From assembly GCF_004135735.1 (NCBI RefSeq), contig NZ_CP012670.1:1054001-1118000 (forward strand): a stretch of DNA of 64,000 nucleotides, given 5' to 3'. This document shows, one piece after another, positions 18,333 to 26,700 of this stretch; position 1 is the stretch's first letter, and each line of letters begins with the position of its first letter. The notes beneath the pieces were generated by a model. It was not told the origin of the DNA. It worked only from the letters and a program-made list of their open reading frames with translations, and did no database searches. This DNA comes from Sorangium cellulosum. Lineage in GTDB: Bacteria; Myxococcota_A; Polyangia; Polyangiales; Polyangiaceae. The position numbers and the translations under genes were made by a program.

Positions 18333-19229
18333 TTGAGGGAGCTCGAGGATCTGTCTGGTCTGTCGATGTTCGTGCGCATCGTCGAGGAAGGGTCGCTCAG
18401 CGCGGCCGGCAGGGCGCTCGGCGTGCCCAAGGCGACGATCAGCCGTCACCTCGCGCTGCTGGAGAAGCGGCTCGGCGCGCCGCTGTTGATCCGCTCCACG
18501 CGCGCGCTCAGCCTGACGGACACGGGCCGGCGCTTCTTCGACCGGGTCCAGCCCATCGTCCGAGACGCGCAGCGAGCGACCGCCGAGGTCAAGAGCCACA
18601 ACGCGGCTCCCTCCGGGCTCTTGCGCATCTCCGCGTCCGTCGCTTATGGCCAGGCGGCGATCGCGCCTCGCCTGCTGACGTTCATGAGGCGTTATCCGGC
18701 GGTCCGCATCGACCTGCACCTCCATGATGGGCGCGTCAACCTGGTCAGCGACGGCTACGACCTGGCCATCCGCATGGGCGTGCTCGAGGACAGCGAGCTG
18801 GTCAGCCACAAGCTGGCCGACATCCACATGGTCATCGTCGCCTCGCCGAGCTGGCTGGAGCAGCACGACATGCCCCGGAGACCCGGCGACCTCGCCGGGC
18901 ATCCCGCCGTGCTCACGCGGCCCGACATGATCCACTGGCAGGTCGGCGGGGAGACCGTCCGCGTCCCCTGGCGCATGAGCACCGGCAACATGATCCTCAC
19001 GCGGGACGCCGCGCGGGCCGGGCTGGGGATCGCCCTCGTGCCCGAGTTCCTCGCGTCGCGTGACCTGGAGAGAGGGACGCTGGTTCGCCTGCTCCCCGAC
19101 CTGGAGCTGCCGGTCATCCAGGCGACCGCCCTGTATCCGCGGGCCGCCGGGTGCTCGGCGGCGCTGCGCGCCTTGCTGGACGACCTCCTGTCCAGCCGAC
19201 CCATCGAGGTCGACGCCGCCCCGTGGTGA
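18333..19229 (+). CDS. LysR-family transcriptional regulator (TTG start)
   Basis: The 298-residue protein has the N-terminal winged helix-turn-helix (FVRIVEEGSLSAAGRALGVP, then KATISRHLALLEKRLG) and the LysR substrate domain with SGLLRISASVAYG, AIRMGVLEDSELVSHKLA and AARAGLGIALVPEFLA. The start is a TTG at 18333, chosen because AGGAG lies 7 bp upstream and because it gives the usual N-terminal length before FVRIVEEGS. The first ATG at 18366 would cut into the HTH lead-in. It lies downstream of the flavin monooxygenase and is convergent with the AraC gene; regulation of the monooxygenase is an inference. Confidence 0.9.
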   Translation: MRELEDLSGLSMFVRIVEEGSLSAAGRALGVPKATISRHLALLEKRLGAPLLIRSTRALSLTDTGRRFFDRVQPIVRDAQRATAEVKSHNAAPSGLLRISASVAYGQAAIAPRLLTFMRRYPAVRIDLHLHDGRVNLVSDGYDLAIRMGVLEDSELVSHKLADIHMVIVASPSWLEQHDMPRRPGDLAGHPAVLTRPDMIHWQVGGETVRVPWRMSTGNMILTRDAARAGLGIALVPEFLASRDLERGTLVRLLPDLELPVIQATALYPRAAGCSAALRALLDDLLSSRPIEVDAAPW

Positions 19230-19317
19230 CCCTGACGACGGCCGTCCCGTCGCCTCGGGCCGCCGCGGTCGCCGGGGAGCGCGAGATCGCCCGCGCCGGA
19301 GGGAGCCGGCCGGGGGA

Positions 19318-20193
19318 TCACCTCTTTCGGTACGCGCCGGGCGTCATCCCCGTACGACGCTTGAACGCCGTCGTGAGGTGCGCCTGACTGGCGAAGCCGC
19401 ACGCCTGAGCGATCTCGGCGATGGACAGCCGCTCGTCCCGGAGCATGGTCATCGCCCTGTCGATGCGGCGCGAGAGCACGTACTGATAGGGGGTCTGGCG
19501 AAAGGCGTGCTTGAACAAGCGCGAGAAATGGTCCGGCGAGTAGCCCACCTGCGCCGCCAGGTCGACGAGCCCGAAGTTCGAGGAGAGCTCGCGGTCGACG
19601 AACTTCTCGATCTGAGCGCGCTGGCTGCTCGAGAGGCGCGCGTTGCGCAGCGCGATCTCCGCCCTGGACCCCGCCCCGTACCGAGCCGAGATGTAGGAAG
19701 CCAGCGCCAGGGAGAGCGACTGCACGTAGACGGCGCCGAGGTACTCCTGCCCCACGGCCTGCGCCTGCAGGCGATGAACCAGGTCGACCACGTGGGCGTC
19801 GACCAGGCCGAACCGCGGGCCCCGATCGGGGGCCAGGACGGTGAACGGAGACGAGCACAGCGCTGACATGGATGCTTCGGGGAAGTTCACCGACGTGCAC
19901 ACGGACGGCCGCCCTCGCCACGCGACGCTGTGGAGCCTGGTCCTCCGCGGCAAGAGGTCCATCATGCCCGAGAGCCGCTCGAAGGAATGCTCCCGGGCCT
20001 CTCCCGAGGTCGGCTCCGCGAAGCGGATGTCGACCTGCGAGGGGCCTCCCACCCAGACCAGGATCGCATCCGACTCCGCCTGGAGCGCCTCGAGCCGGCC
20101 GCTCCCGGGCACGTGCCCGATGCGGAGCGGCAGCCCCACCCAGTCCGATCCGGTGAGCGCAGCTCCGTACTTTGCCGAGAACTCGACGATCAT
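19318..20193 (-). CDS. AraC-family transcriptional regulator
   Basis: The 291-residue protein has a C-terminal AraC double helix-turn-helix of ~100 residues: LVDLAAQVGYSPDHFSRLFK, AFRQTPYQYVLSRRIDRA, IAEIAQACGFASQAHLTTAF and KRRTGMTPGAYRKR. The N-terminal ~150 residues form a cupin-like sensing region with no recognised ligand. The start at the ATG at 20193 (MIVEFSAKYG) is preferred over a longer frame with a low-complexity Arg-rich head. It is convergent with the LysR gene and divergent from the SGNH hydrolase gene; control of the latter is possible but unproven. Confidence 0.88.
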   Translation of the reverse strand: MIVEFSAKYGAALTGSDWVGLPLRIGHVPGSGRLEALQAESDAILVWVGGPSQVDIRFAEPTSGEAREHSFERLSGMMDLLPRRTRLHSVAWRGRPSVCTSVNFPEASMSALCSSPFTVLAPDRGPRFGLVDAHVVDLVHRLQAQAVGQEYLGAVYVQSLSLALASYISARYGAGSRAEIALRNARLSSSQRAQIEKFVDRELSSNFGLVDLAAQVGYSPDHFSRLFKHAFRQTPYQYVLSRRIDRAMTMLRDERLSIAEIAQACGFASQAHLTTAFKRRTGMTPGAYRKR

Positions 20194-20413
20194 GCTCGGG
20201 GTCGCCCTGGAACATCGTCGACTTCGGGGAACACAGGGGTCAAGCCCCTCCGTGAACGGGGTATCGGAGCCCGCGCGTCGGGATCCTGAAAACCTTCGCC
20301 GGGAATCTGAACGACATCGCCGCGGGCGCTGCGTACCCTTCCGCCACTTTCTCACAGAGGCCGCGTGGGCAGTGCGGCATGGCGCCGAGCTCACGCAGAT
20401 TCTCTATTCAGGA

Positions 20414-20419
20414 TATAAT
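20414..20419 (+). promoter_or_regulatory. Candidate -10 box (TATAAT) for the SGNH hydrolase gene
   Basis: A perfect TATAAT sits in a locally AT-rich patch (TATTCAGGATATAATTTTCC) 43 bp before the ATG at 20463, striking in DNA this GC-rich. No good -35 box is seen at 16-18 bp spacing, so an activator may be needed. Confidence 0.45.
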
Positions 20420-20462
20420 TTTCCACTCTTGTTGGTCGCTGACGACCGGGAGCTCTGCTTAC

Positions 20463-21500
20463 ATGTCGCACTCGACCTCTTCGTTCCTCTCCCGCCGTGG
20501 TGCATCCGGCGCCTTCGTCCGCGGGATCTCCCTCGCGAGCCTTCTCCTGGTCGGTTCCCTGGCCTGCTCCAGCGCTTCCGATGAGTCGTCCGATGGCTCG
20601 GGCGGGTCCGGAGGGGCCTCTTCCGGCGGCGACCCCACGAGCGGGGCTGGGGCCTCGGGAGGCGCCTCGACCACGAGCGGCGCGGGCGGCGCCTCGACCA
20701 CGAGCGGCGCGGGCGGCGCGACGGGAACCGGGGGCTCGGGCGGGCAGGCGCCCACGGGAGCCACCACGGGCAGCGGCGGGACGGGCGGCGGCGGGCAGGG
20801 CGCCGGGGGGAGCGCCTCCTCCGGGGGCGAGCCTTCCGGCGGCGCGGGCGGAGGTGGGGGCTCGCCCGATGCAGGGTTCCAGCCTTGCCCCGAGACGGGC
20901 CCCTGCAAGATCCTCCCCCTCGGGGACTCGATCACCTTCGGTCTCGGCTTCGACGGCGGGTACCGGGTCGAGCTCTTCCGCCTGGCCCTGAAGGACGGCC
21001 ACGAGATCACCTTCACGGGCACGCAGCAGAAGAACGGCCCCGAGACGGTCGATGGCACGCCGTTCCCCCGCAACCACGAGGGGATCAGCGGACAGACCAT
21101 CCAGCAGATCGCCGGTCGCGTGCCGACCCCGGCGCTCAGCGAGATGCCGCACATCGTGCTGCTCCACGCGGGCACCAACGACATGTGGCAAAGCGCCAAC
21201 GGCGCCGACGCCCGCCTGGGCGCCCTCCTGGACGAGCTGATCGCCGAGGCGCCCGACGCGCTGATCGTCGTGAGCAACATCATTCCTTTCCCGCAGGCCG
21301 CGGGCTCGGTCACTACGTACAACGCCACCATCCCCGGCCTGGTCGAGGAGCGGGCCAGCGCGGGCGCGCACATCGTCTTCGTCGATCAGTTCACGGATTT
21401 CCCCACGTCCGAGCTCGGCGACGGGGTCCACCCCAATCAGGCGGGTTACGCCCGGATGGGGCGCGTCTGGTACGACGCGATCTCCGACTACCTGAGGTGA
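20463..21500 (+). CDS. Secreted SGNH/GDSL-type esterase lipoprotein (CE3 acetylxylan-esterase-like)
   Basis: The 345-residue protein starts MSHSTSSFLS. It has a signal peptide ending in lipobox LVGSLAC, then a ~95-residue Gly/Ser/Thr/Ala linker. The catalytic domain (~140-345) has all SGNH blocks: ILPLGDSITFG (Ser), HEGISGQTI (Gly), LLHAGTNDMW (Asn) and LGDGVHPNQAGY (Asp/His). These residues form a serine esterase with an oxyanion hole. The pattern is closest to carbohydrate esterase family 3, which removes acetyl groups from xylan; the substrate is inferred. Together with the GH43 enzyme it suggests plant polysaccharide breakdown at the cell surface. Confidence 0.88.
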   Translation: MSHSTSSFLSRRGASGAFVRGISLASLLLVGSLACSSASDESSDGSGGSGGASSGGDPTSGAGASGGASTTSGAGGASTTSGAGGATGTGGSGGQAPTGATTGSGGTGGGGQGAGGSASSGGEPSGGAGGGGGSPDAGFQPCPETGPCKILPLGDSITFGLGFDGGYRVELFRLALKDGHEITFTGTQQKNGPETVDGTPFPRNHEGISGQTIQQIAGRVPTPALSEMPHIVLLHAGTNDMWQSANGADARLGALLDELIAEAPDALIVVSNIIPFPQAAGSVTTYNATIPGLVEERASAGAHIVFVDQFTDFPTSELGDGVHPNQAGYARMGRVWYDAISDYLR

Positions 21501-22079
21501 GCCGGCCCAGGGTCGAGGGCGAGCGTCCCTCGGGTCGGGTCGGCGATCGAGCCGGGGAGAAGCGGCGGCTCGCGCCGGCTCGCCGCCGCGAGGTCGCCCC
21601 CGGCGATGGCGTGCTTCAGCGAATAACCCCCTCACGGCTCCGGTCGACGAGCGCCAGGCCGCCCACGCTGCGCGACAGCTCCCGCGCCGATGCCCGAGGC
21701 CGCGCCGGTGATGCGGGCGACGCGATCCGACATGGGCATGCGGTCCGACACGGGCCGCGCTCCCCTCGACGACACCGGGAGCACCGTGTGAACCTGCGGC
21801 CATCGCGCCCATCGTCGACGCCGCACGAGCCATGATTCCATTGTGTGTAAAAAAATGAAGTGATCCGCCTGTCTGGCGGAGAGGGACGCGCCCCCTCGCG
21901 TGAGACGCCGGGCGTGACGCGTGCGGCGCGCGGTTTCCGGGCGAAGGAACCCCGTTCATCGCCGGATGCGGCGTCCTCGATGACCGAGCCGGGTCGTGAC
22001 GCCATGACGGAACCATTACCGTGGGGCGCTCCGCGCGGATGTTATAGAGCGCGCGACTTGTCCCAGGAGGCAGCTCGGC
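21501..22079. other. 579 bp region upstream of the PUFA operon
   Basis: Holds the dehydrogenase remnant at 21616-21739 and presumably the pfa promoter. A weak extended -10-like TGTTATAGA is at 22040-22048, 32 bp before the pfa1 start, without a clear -35. A short A-tract (TGTAAAAAAATG) lies near 21844. No intact gene is seen. Confidence 0.5.
21616..21739 (-). pseudogene. Frameshifted N-terminal remnant of a short-chain dehydrogenase (SDR)
   Basis: From the ATG at 21733 (or 21739) the minus strand reads SDRVARITGAASGIGAG, the cofactor-binding start of an SDR (usual TGxxxGIG). A +1 shift then continues as RELSRSVGGLALVDRSREGV, matching the next helix and second strand of SDRs, and ends at TGA. 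Nothing resembling the catalytic YxxxK half follows. It is a decayed gene fragment. Confidence 0.6.
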
Positions 22080-23729
22080 ATGGTTAAGAACCCGGAGGCC
22101 CTCCGCAGCGCGGGCCTTCAGCCCATCGGTGTCTGGCGCAGCGGGTCATGGCTCCCCGCGTTCACGTCGGCGGACCTGCAACAGGCGGTGAGCTGCGTGC
22201 GAGAGCCGGTGCACGTGGTGCGCGAGACGCCGGAGGGCCGCGTCGGCGTGGCCCGCGGCGGCTCGGTCCTCCGCGACGATCAGGTGAACGGGGTCCCCAC
22301 GTTTCCGCTCCTCGGCACGCTGCCCGCGCTCTACCCGGAGTGGCTCGGGGATCGCTCGTTCACCGAGGTTCACGGGCTGCGCTTCCCGTACGTGGCCGGC
22401 GCGATGGCGAACGGCATCCACACCGCCGAGCTCACGATCGCCATGGCCCGGGCCGGGATGCTCGGGTTCTTCGGCGCCGCCGGCCTCGGGCTGCGCAGGA
22501 TCGAGCAGGCCGTCGACGAGATCGTCGCCGCGCTCGGCGCGGACGGCCCCACCTGGGGGTGCAACCTCATCCACGCGCCGAACGAGCCGCGCCTGGAGAG
22601 CGACACGGTGGAGCTCTATCTGAAGAAGGGTGTCCGCCGGGCCGAGGCCGCGGCCTACATGGGCCTGAACCCGATGGTCGTGCGGTTCGCCTACAGCGGC
22701 GTGCGGCGGCTGCCCGACGGCCGGATCGACCGGCGAAACCACCTGTTCGCGAAGATCTCGCGCCCCGAGGTCGCGGCGCGGTTCCTGTCGCCCGCGCCGG
22801 CCGAGATCCTCGACACGTGCGTTCGCAACGGGTGGCTCACCCGCGACGAGGCGGAGCTCGCGCGGGGCCTGCCGGTCGCCGAGGACATCACGGTGGAGGC
22901 GGACTCCGGCGGTCACACCGACAACCAGCCGCTCGTCGCGCTGTTCCCGGTGATCCTCGGCGTGCGCGACGAGCTCGCGGCCAAGCACGGGTATCGCCGC
23001 CCGATCCGCGTCGGCGCCGCGGGGGGCCTGTCCACGCCGGAGGCCGTGGCCGCCGCGTTCTCGCTCGGCGCCGCGTACGTGCTGACCGGCTCGGTCAACC
23101 AGGCGTGCGTCGAGTCGGGCCTGTCCGACGAGGGCAAGCGGATGCTGGCCCAGGCCGATCTCCCGGACGTGATCATGACGCCCGCCGCCGACATGTTCGA
23201 GCTCGGCGTGCAGGTCCAGGTGCTGAAGCGCGGCACGATGTTCGGTGTCCGCGCGCAGCGGCTCTACGACCTCTACGTCGCCCACGACTCCATCGAGTCG
23301 CTGCCGGCCGACGCGCGCGCGCGCGTCGAGCGGGAGCAGCTCCAGATGTCGTGCGACGAGGTGTGGGCGCTGTGCGAGCGGTTCTTCGCGGAGCGCGACC
23401 CGGCCGAGCTCGCGCGGGCCGCGCGCGAGCCGAAGCACAGGATGGCGCTGATCTTCCGCTGGTATCTCGGCATGTCCAGCAAGTGGGCGATCGCCGGGGA
23501 TCCGAAGCGCCGCGCCGATTACCAGATCTGGTGTGGCCCGGCCATGGGCGCGTTCAACCGGTGGGTCAAGGGGTCTTTCCTCGAAGCGCCGCAGAGCCGC
23601 ACGGTGGTCCAGGTCGCCCGCAACCTGCTCGAGGGCGCGGCCGTCGTCACGCGCGCCCAGCAGCTCCGGACGTACGGCGTCCCGGTGCCGAGCGCCGCCT
23701 TCCACTTCACTCCTCGCCCGCTCGCCTGA
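22080..23729 (+). CDS. pfa1: PUFA synthase subunit Pfa1: PfaD-type trans-acting enoyl reductase
   Basis: The 549-residue protein matches the PfaD/FabK-like flavin enoyl reductases. A TIM-barrel runs from VHGLRFPYVAGAMANGI (~residue 98) through MARAGMLGFFGAAGLG, WGCNLIHAPNEP, VEADSGGHTDNQPL and IRVGAAGGLSTPEAVAAAF to GAAYVLTGSVNQACVE. The C-terminal helical part (IFRWYLGMSSKWAI, GAFNRWVKGSFLE) is typical of PUFA-synthase enoyl reductases. It reduces the enoyl-ACP intermediates carried on Pfa2, using FMN and NADPH. A strong AGGAGG lies 9 bp before the ATG. It is the first gene of the operon, 28 bp ahead of pfa2. Identification is by resemblance to the myxobacterial pfa clusters. Confidence 0.93.
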   Translation: MVKNPEALRSAGLQPIGVWRSGSWLPAFTSADLQQAVSCVREPVHVVRETPEGRVGVARGGSVLRDDQVNGVPTFPLLGTLPALYPEWLGDRSFTEVHGLRFPYVAGAMANGIHTAELTIAMARAGMLGFFGAAGLGLRRIEQAVDEIVAALGADGPTWGCNLIHAPNEPRLESDTVELYLKKGVRRAEAAAYMGLNPMVVRFAYSGVRRLPDGRIDRRNHLFAKISRPEVAARFLSPAPAEILDTCVRNGWLTRDEAELARGLPVAEDITVEADSGGHTDNQPLVALFPVILGVRDELAAKHGYRRPIRVGAAGGLSTPEAVAAAFSLGAAYVLTGSVNQACVESGLSDEGKRMLAQADLPDVIMTPAADMFELGVQVQVLKRGTMFGVRAQRLYDLYVAHDSIESLPADARARVEREQLQMSCDEVWALCERFFAERDPAELARAAREPKHRMALIFRWYLGMSSKWAIAGDPKRRADYQIWCGPAMGAFNRWVKGSFLEAPQSRTVVQVARNLLEGAAVVTRAQQLRTYGVPVPSAAFHFTPRPLA

Positions 23730-23757
23730 TCGGTCGAACCCAAGCCGAGGTCCTGTC

Positions 23758-26700
23758 ATGCACGCTTCGTCCACGCGTATCCCGTCCATCGCCGTCGTCG
23801 GCGTGAGCGCCATCTTCCCCGGCTCGCTCGACGCGCACGGCTTCTGGCGCGACATCCTGGCCGGGACCGACCTCATCACGGAGGTCCCGGAGACCCACTG
23901 GCTCGTCGAGGACTACTACGATCCCGACCCGTCCGCCCCTGACAGGACGTACGCGAAGCGCGGCGCCTTCCTGCGGGACGTGCCGTTCGATCCGCTGGAG
24001 TGGGGCGTGCCGCCCTCGATCGTGCCGGCGACGGACACGACGCAGCTGCTCGCGCTGATCGTGGCGAAGCGGGTGCTCGAGGACGCGGCGGGGGGGCAGT
24101 TCGAGTCGATGAGCCGCGAGCGGATGAGCGTGATCCTCGGGGTCACGTCGGCGCAGGAGCTGCTCGCCTCCATGGTGAGCCGGATCCAGCGGCCGGTGTG
24201 GGCGAAGGCGCTGCGGGAGCTCGGGTATCCGGAGGACGAGGTCGCGCGCGCCTGCGAGAAGATCGCGTCGAGCTACGTGCCGTGGCAGGAGTCGTCGTTC
24301 CCCGGCCTGCTCGGCAACGTCGTGGCCGGGCGCATCGCGAACCGGCTCGACCTGGGCGGGACGAACTGCGTGACCGACGCGGCGTGCGCGTCGTCGCTGT
24401 CGGCGATGTCGATGGCGGTGAACGAGCTCGCGCTCGGCCAGTCCGATCTCGTGATCGCGGGCGGCTGCGACACGATGAACGACGCCTTCATGTACATGTG
24501 CTTCAGCAAGACGCCGGCGCTGTCGCGGTCGGGCGATTGCCGCCCGTTCTCGGACAAGGCCGACGGCACGCTGCTCGGCGAGGGCATCGGCATGGTGGCG
24601 CTCAAGCGGCTCGACGACGCCGAGCGCGACGGGGACCGGATCTACGCGGTCATCAAGGGGATCGGCTCGTCGTCCGACGGGCGGAGCAAGAGCGTGTACG
24701 CGCCGGTGCCGGAGGGGCAGGCCAGGGCGCTGCGCCGGGCGTACGCCGTGGCCGGCTACGGCCCGGAGACGGTGGAGCTGATGGAGGCCCACGGCACCGG
24801 GACGAAGGCCGGCGACGCGGCCGAGTTCGAGGGGCTGCGGGCCATGTTCGACGCGTCGGGGCGCGCGGACCGGCAGTGGTGCGCGCTCGGCAGCGTGAAG
24901 TCGCAGATCGGCCACACCAAGGCGGCGGCCGGCGCGGCGGGCCTGTTCAAGGCGGTCATGGCGCTGCACCACAAGGTGCTCCCGCCGACCATCAAGGTGG
25001 ACCGGCCGAATCCGAAGCTCGAGATCGAGAAGACGCCGTTTTACCTCAACACCGAGGCGCGGCCGTGGGTCCGCGCGGGGGACCACCCGCGGCGGGCGTC
25101 GGTGAGCTCGTTCGGGTTCGGCGGCTCGAATTTCCACGTCGCGCTGGAGGAGTACACGGGCGCGGCGCCGAGGGCGCTCCGCGTGCGGTCGTTCCCGGCG
25201 GAGCTCGTGCTCCTGTCGGCGGACACGCCGGCGGCGCTCGCGGATCGCGCCCGGGCGCTCGCGAAGGACGCGGCGGCGCCGGAGTCGCTGCGCTTCTTCG
25301 CGCGGGAGTCGGTGCTGGCGTTCGACGGGGCGAGGCCTCTGCGGCTCGGCCTCGTGGCGACGGACGAGGCCGACCTGCGGAGGAAGCTGGAGCAGGTCGC
25401 GGCGCACCTCGGCGAGCGGCCCGAGCAGGCGCTCGACGCGCCGCTCGTGCGCTGCGCGGGCGGCGAGGCGCCGGGGCAGGTGGCGTTCCTGTTCCCGGGG
25501 CAGGGGAGCCAGTACCCGGGGATGGGCGCCGACGTGGTCATGGCGTTCGACCCGGCGCGCGAGGCGTGGGACGGGGCGGCGGGCGTCGCGATCGCGGACG
25601 TGCCGCTGCACGAGGTGGTGTTCCCGCGGCCGGTGTTCAGCGACGAGGACCGGAGGGCGCAGGAGGAGCGGCTCCGCGAGACGCGGTGGGCGCAGCCCGC
25701 GATCGGGGCGACGAGCCTCGCGCACCTCGCGCTGCTCTCGGCGCTCGGCGTGCGGGCCGACGCGCTCGCCGGCCACAGCTTCGGCGAGATCACCGCGCTG
25801 CACGCGGCCGGCGCGCTGTCCGCGGCGGACCTCCTGCGGGTCGCGCGGCGGCGCGGCGAGCTGATGGGGGCGGCGTCCGCGTCGTCCGCGCGGGGCGCGA
25901 TGATCGCGGTCCCGCGATCGATCGACGAGGTGCGGGCGCTCGGCCTCGGCGAGGTCGTGGTCGCGAACCACAACGGCCCGAAGCAGGTCGTGCTGTCGGG
26001 CGCGGTCGAGGCGATCGAGGCGGCCGAGGCGCGGCTCCGGGGCCTGGGCATCCAGGCGAGGCGCCTCGACGTGTCGGCGGCGTTCCACTCGCCGCTCGTG
26101 TCGGAGGCGAGCGCGCCGTTCCGCGAGTTTCTGGGGGGCATCGCGGTGGGGGCGCCGTCGGCGCCCGTGTACAGCAACGCCGAGATCGAGCCTTACCCCG
26201 GGGGCGGCGACGCGGCGCGCGACCGGCTCGCGCGCCAGCTCGCGCAGCCGGTGCGGTTCGTGGAGGAGATCGAGCGGATGTACGCGGCGGGGGTGCGCAC
26301 GTTCGTCGAGGTCGGTCCGGGGTCGGTGCTCACGAACCTGGTGGGCGACATCCTGAGCGGTCGGCCGCACCGGGCGGTGGCGCTGGACCGCAGGGGCAAG
26401 CACGGCGTGGTGAGCCTGTTCGACGCGGTGGCGCGGCTCGCCGTGGCCGGCGTCCCGCTGGACGCGCGGGTCCTGTGGGACGGCTTCGCGGCGCCGGGCG
26501 ATCCGCGGGCGGCGTCGAAGCCGAAGCTCGTGCTGTCGATCAACGGCAGCAACTACGGCAAGCCGTACCCGCCGCCCGGGGGAGCGAAGGCCCTGCCCAG
26601 GCCGAACCCGCCGCGGCCAGCGCCGGAGGCGGCCGGCGCGGCGGCGGCGAAGGCGCCCGCGGCGGCGGGGAGGGCGCCTGCGCCGGTGGTGAGCGCGGCT

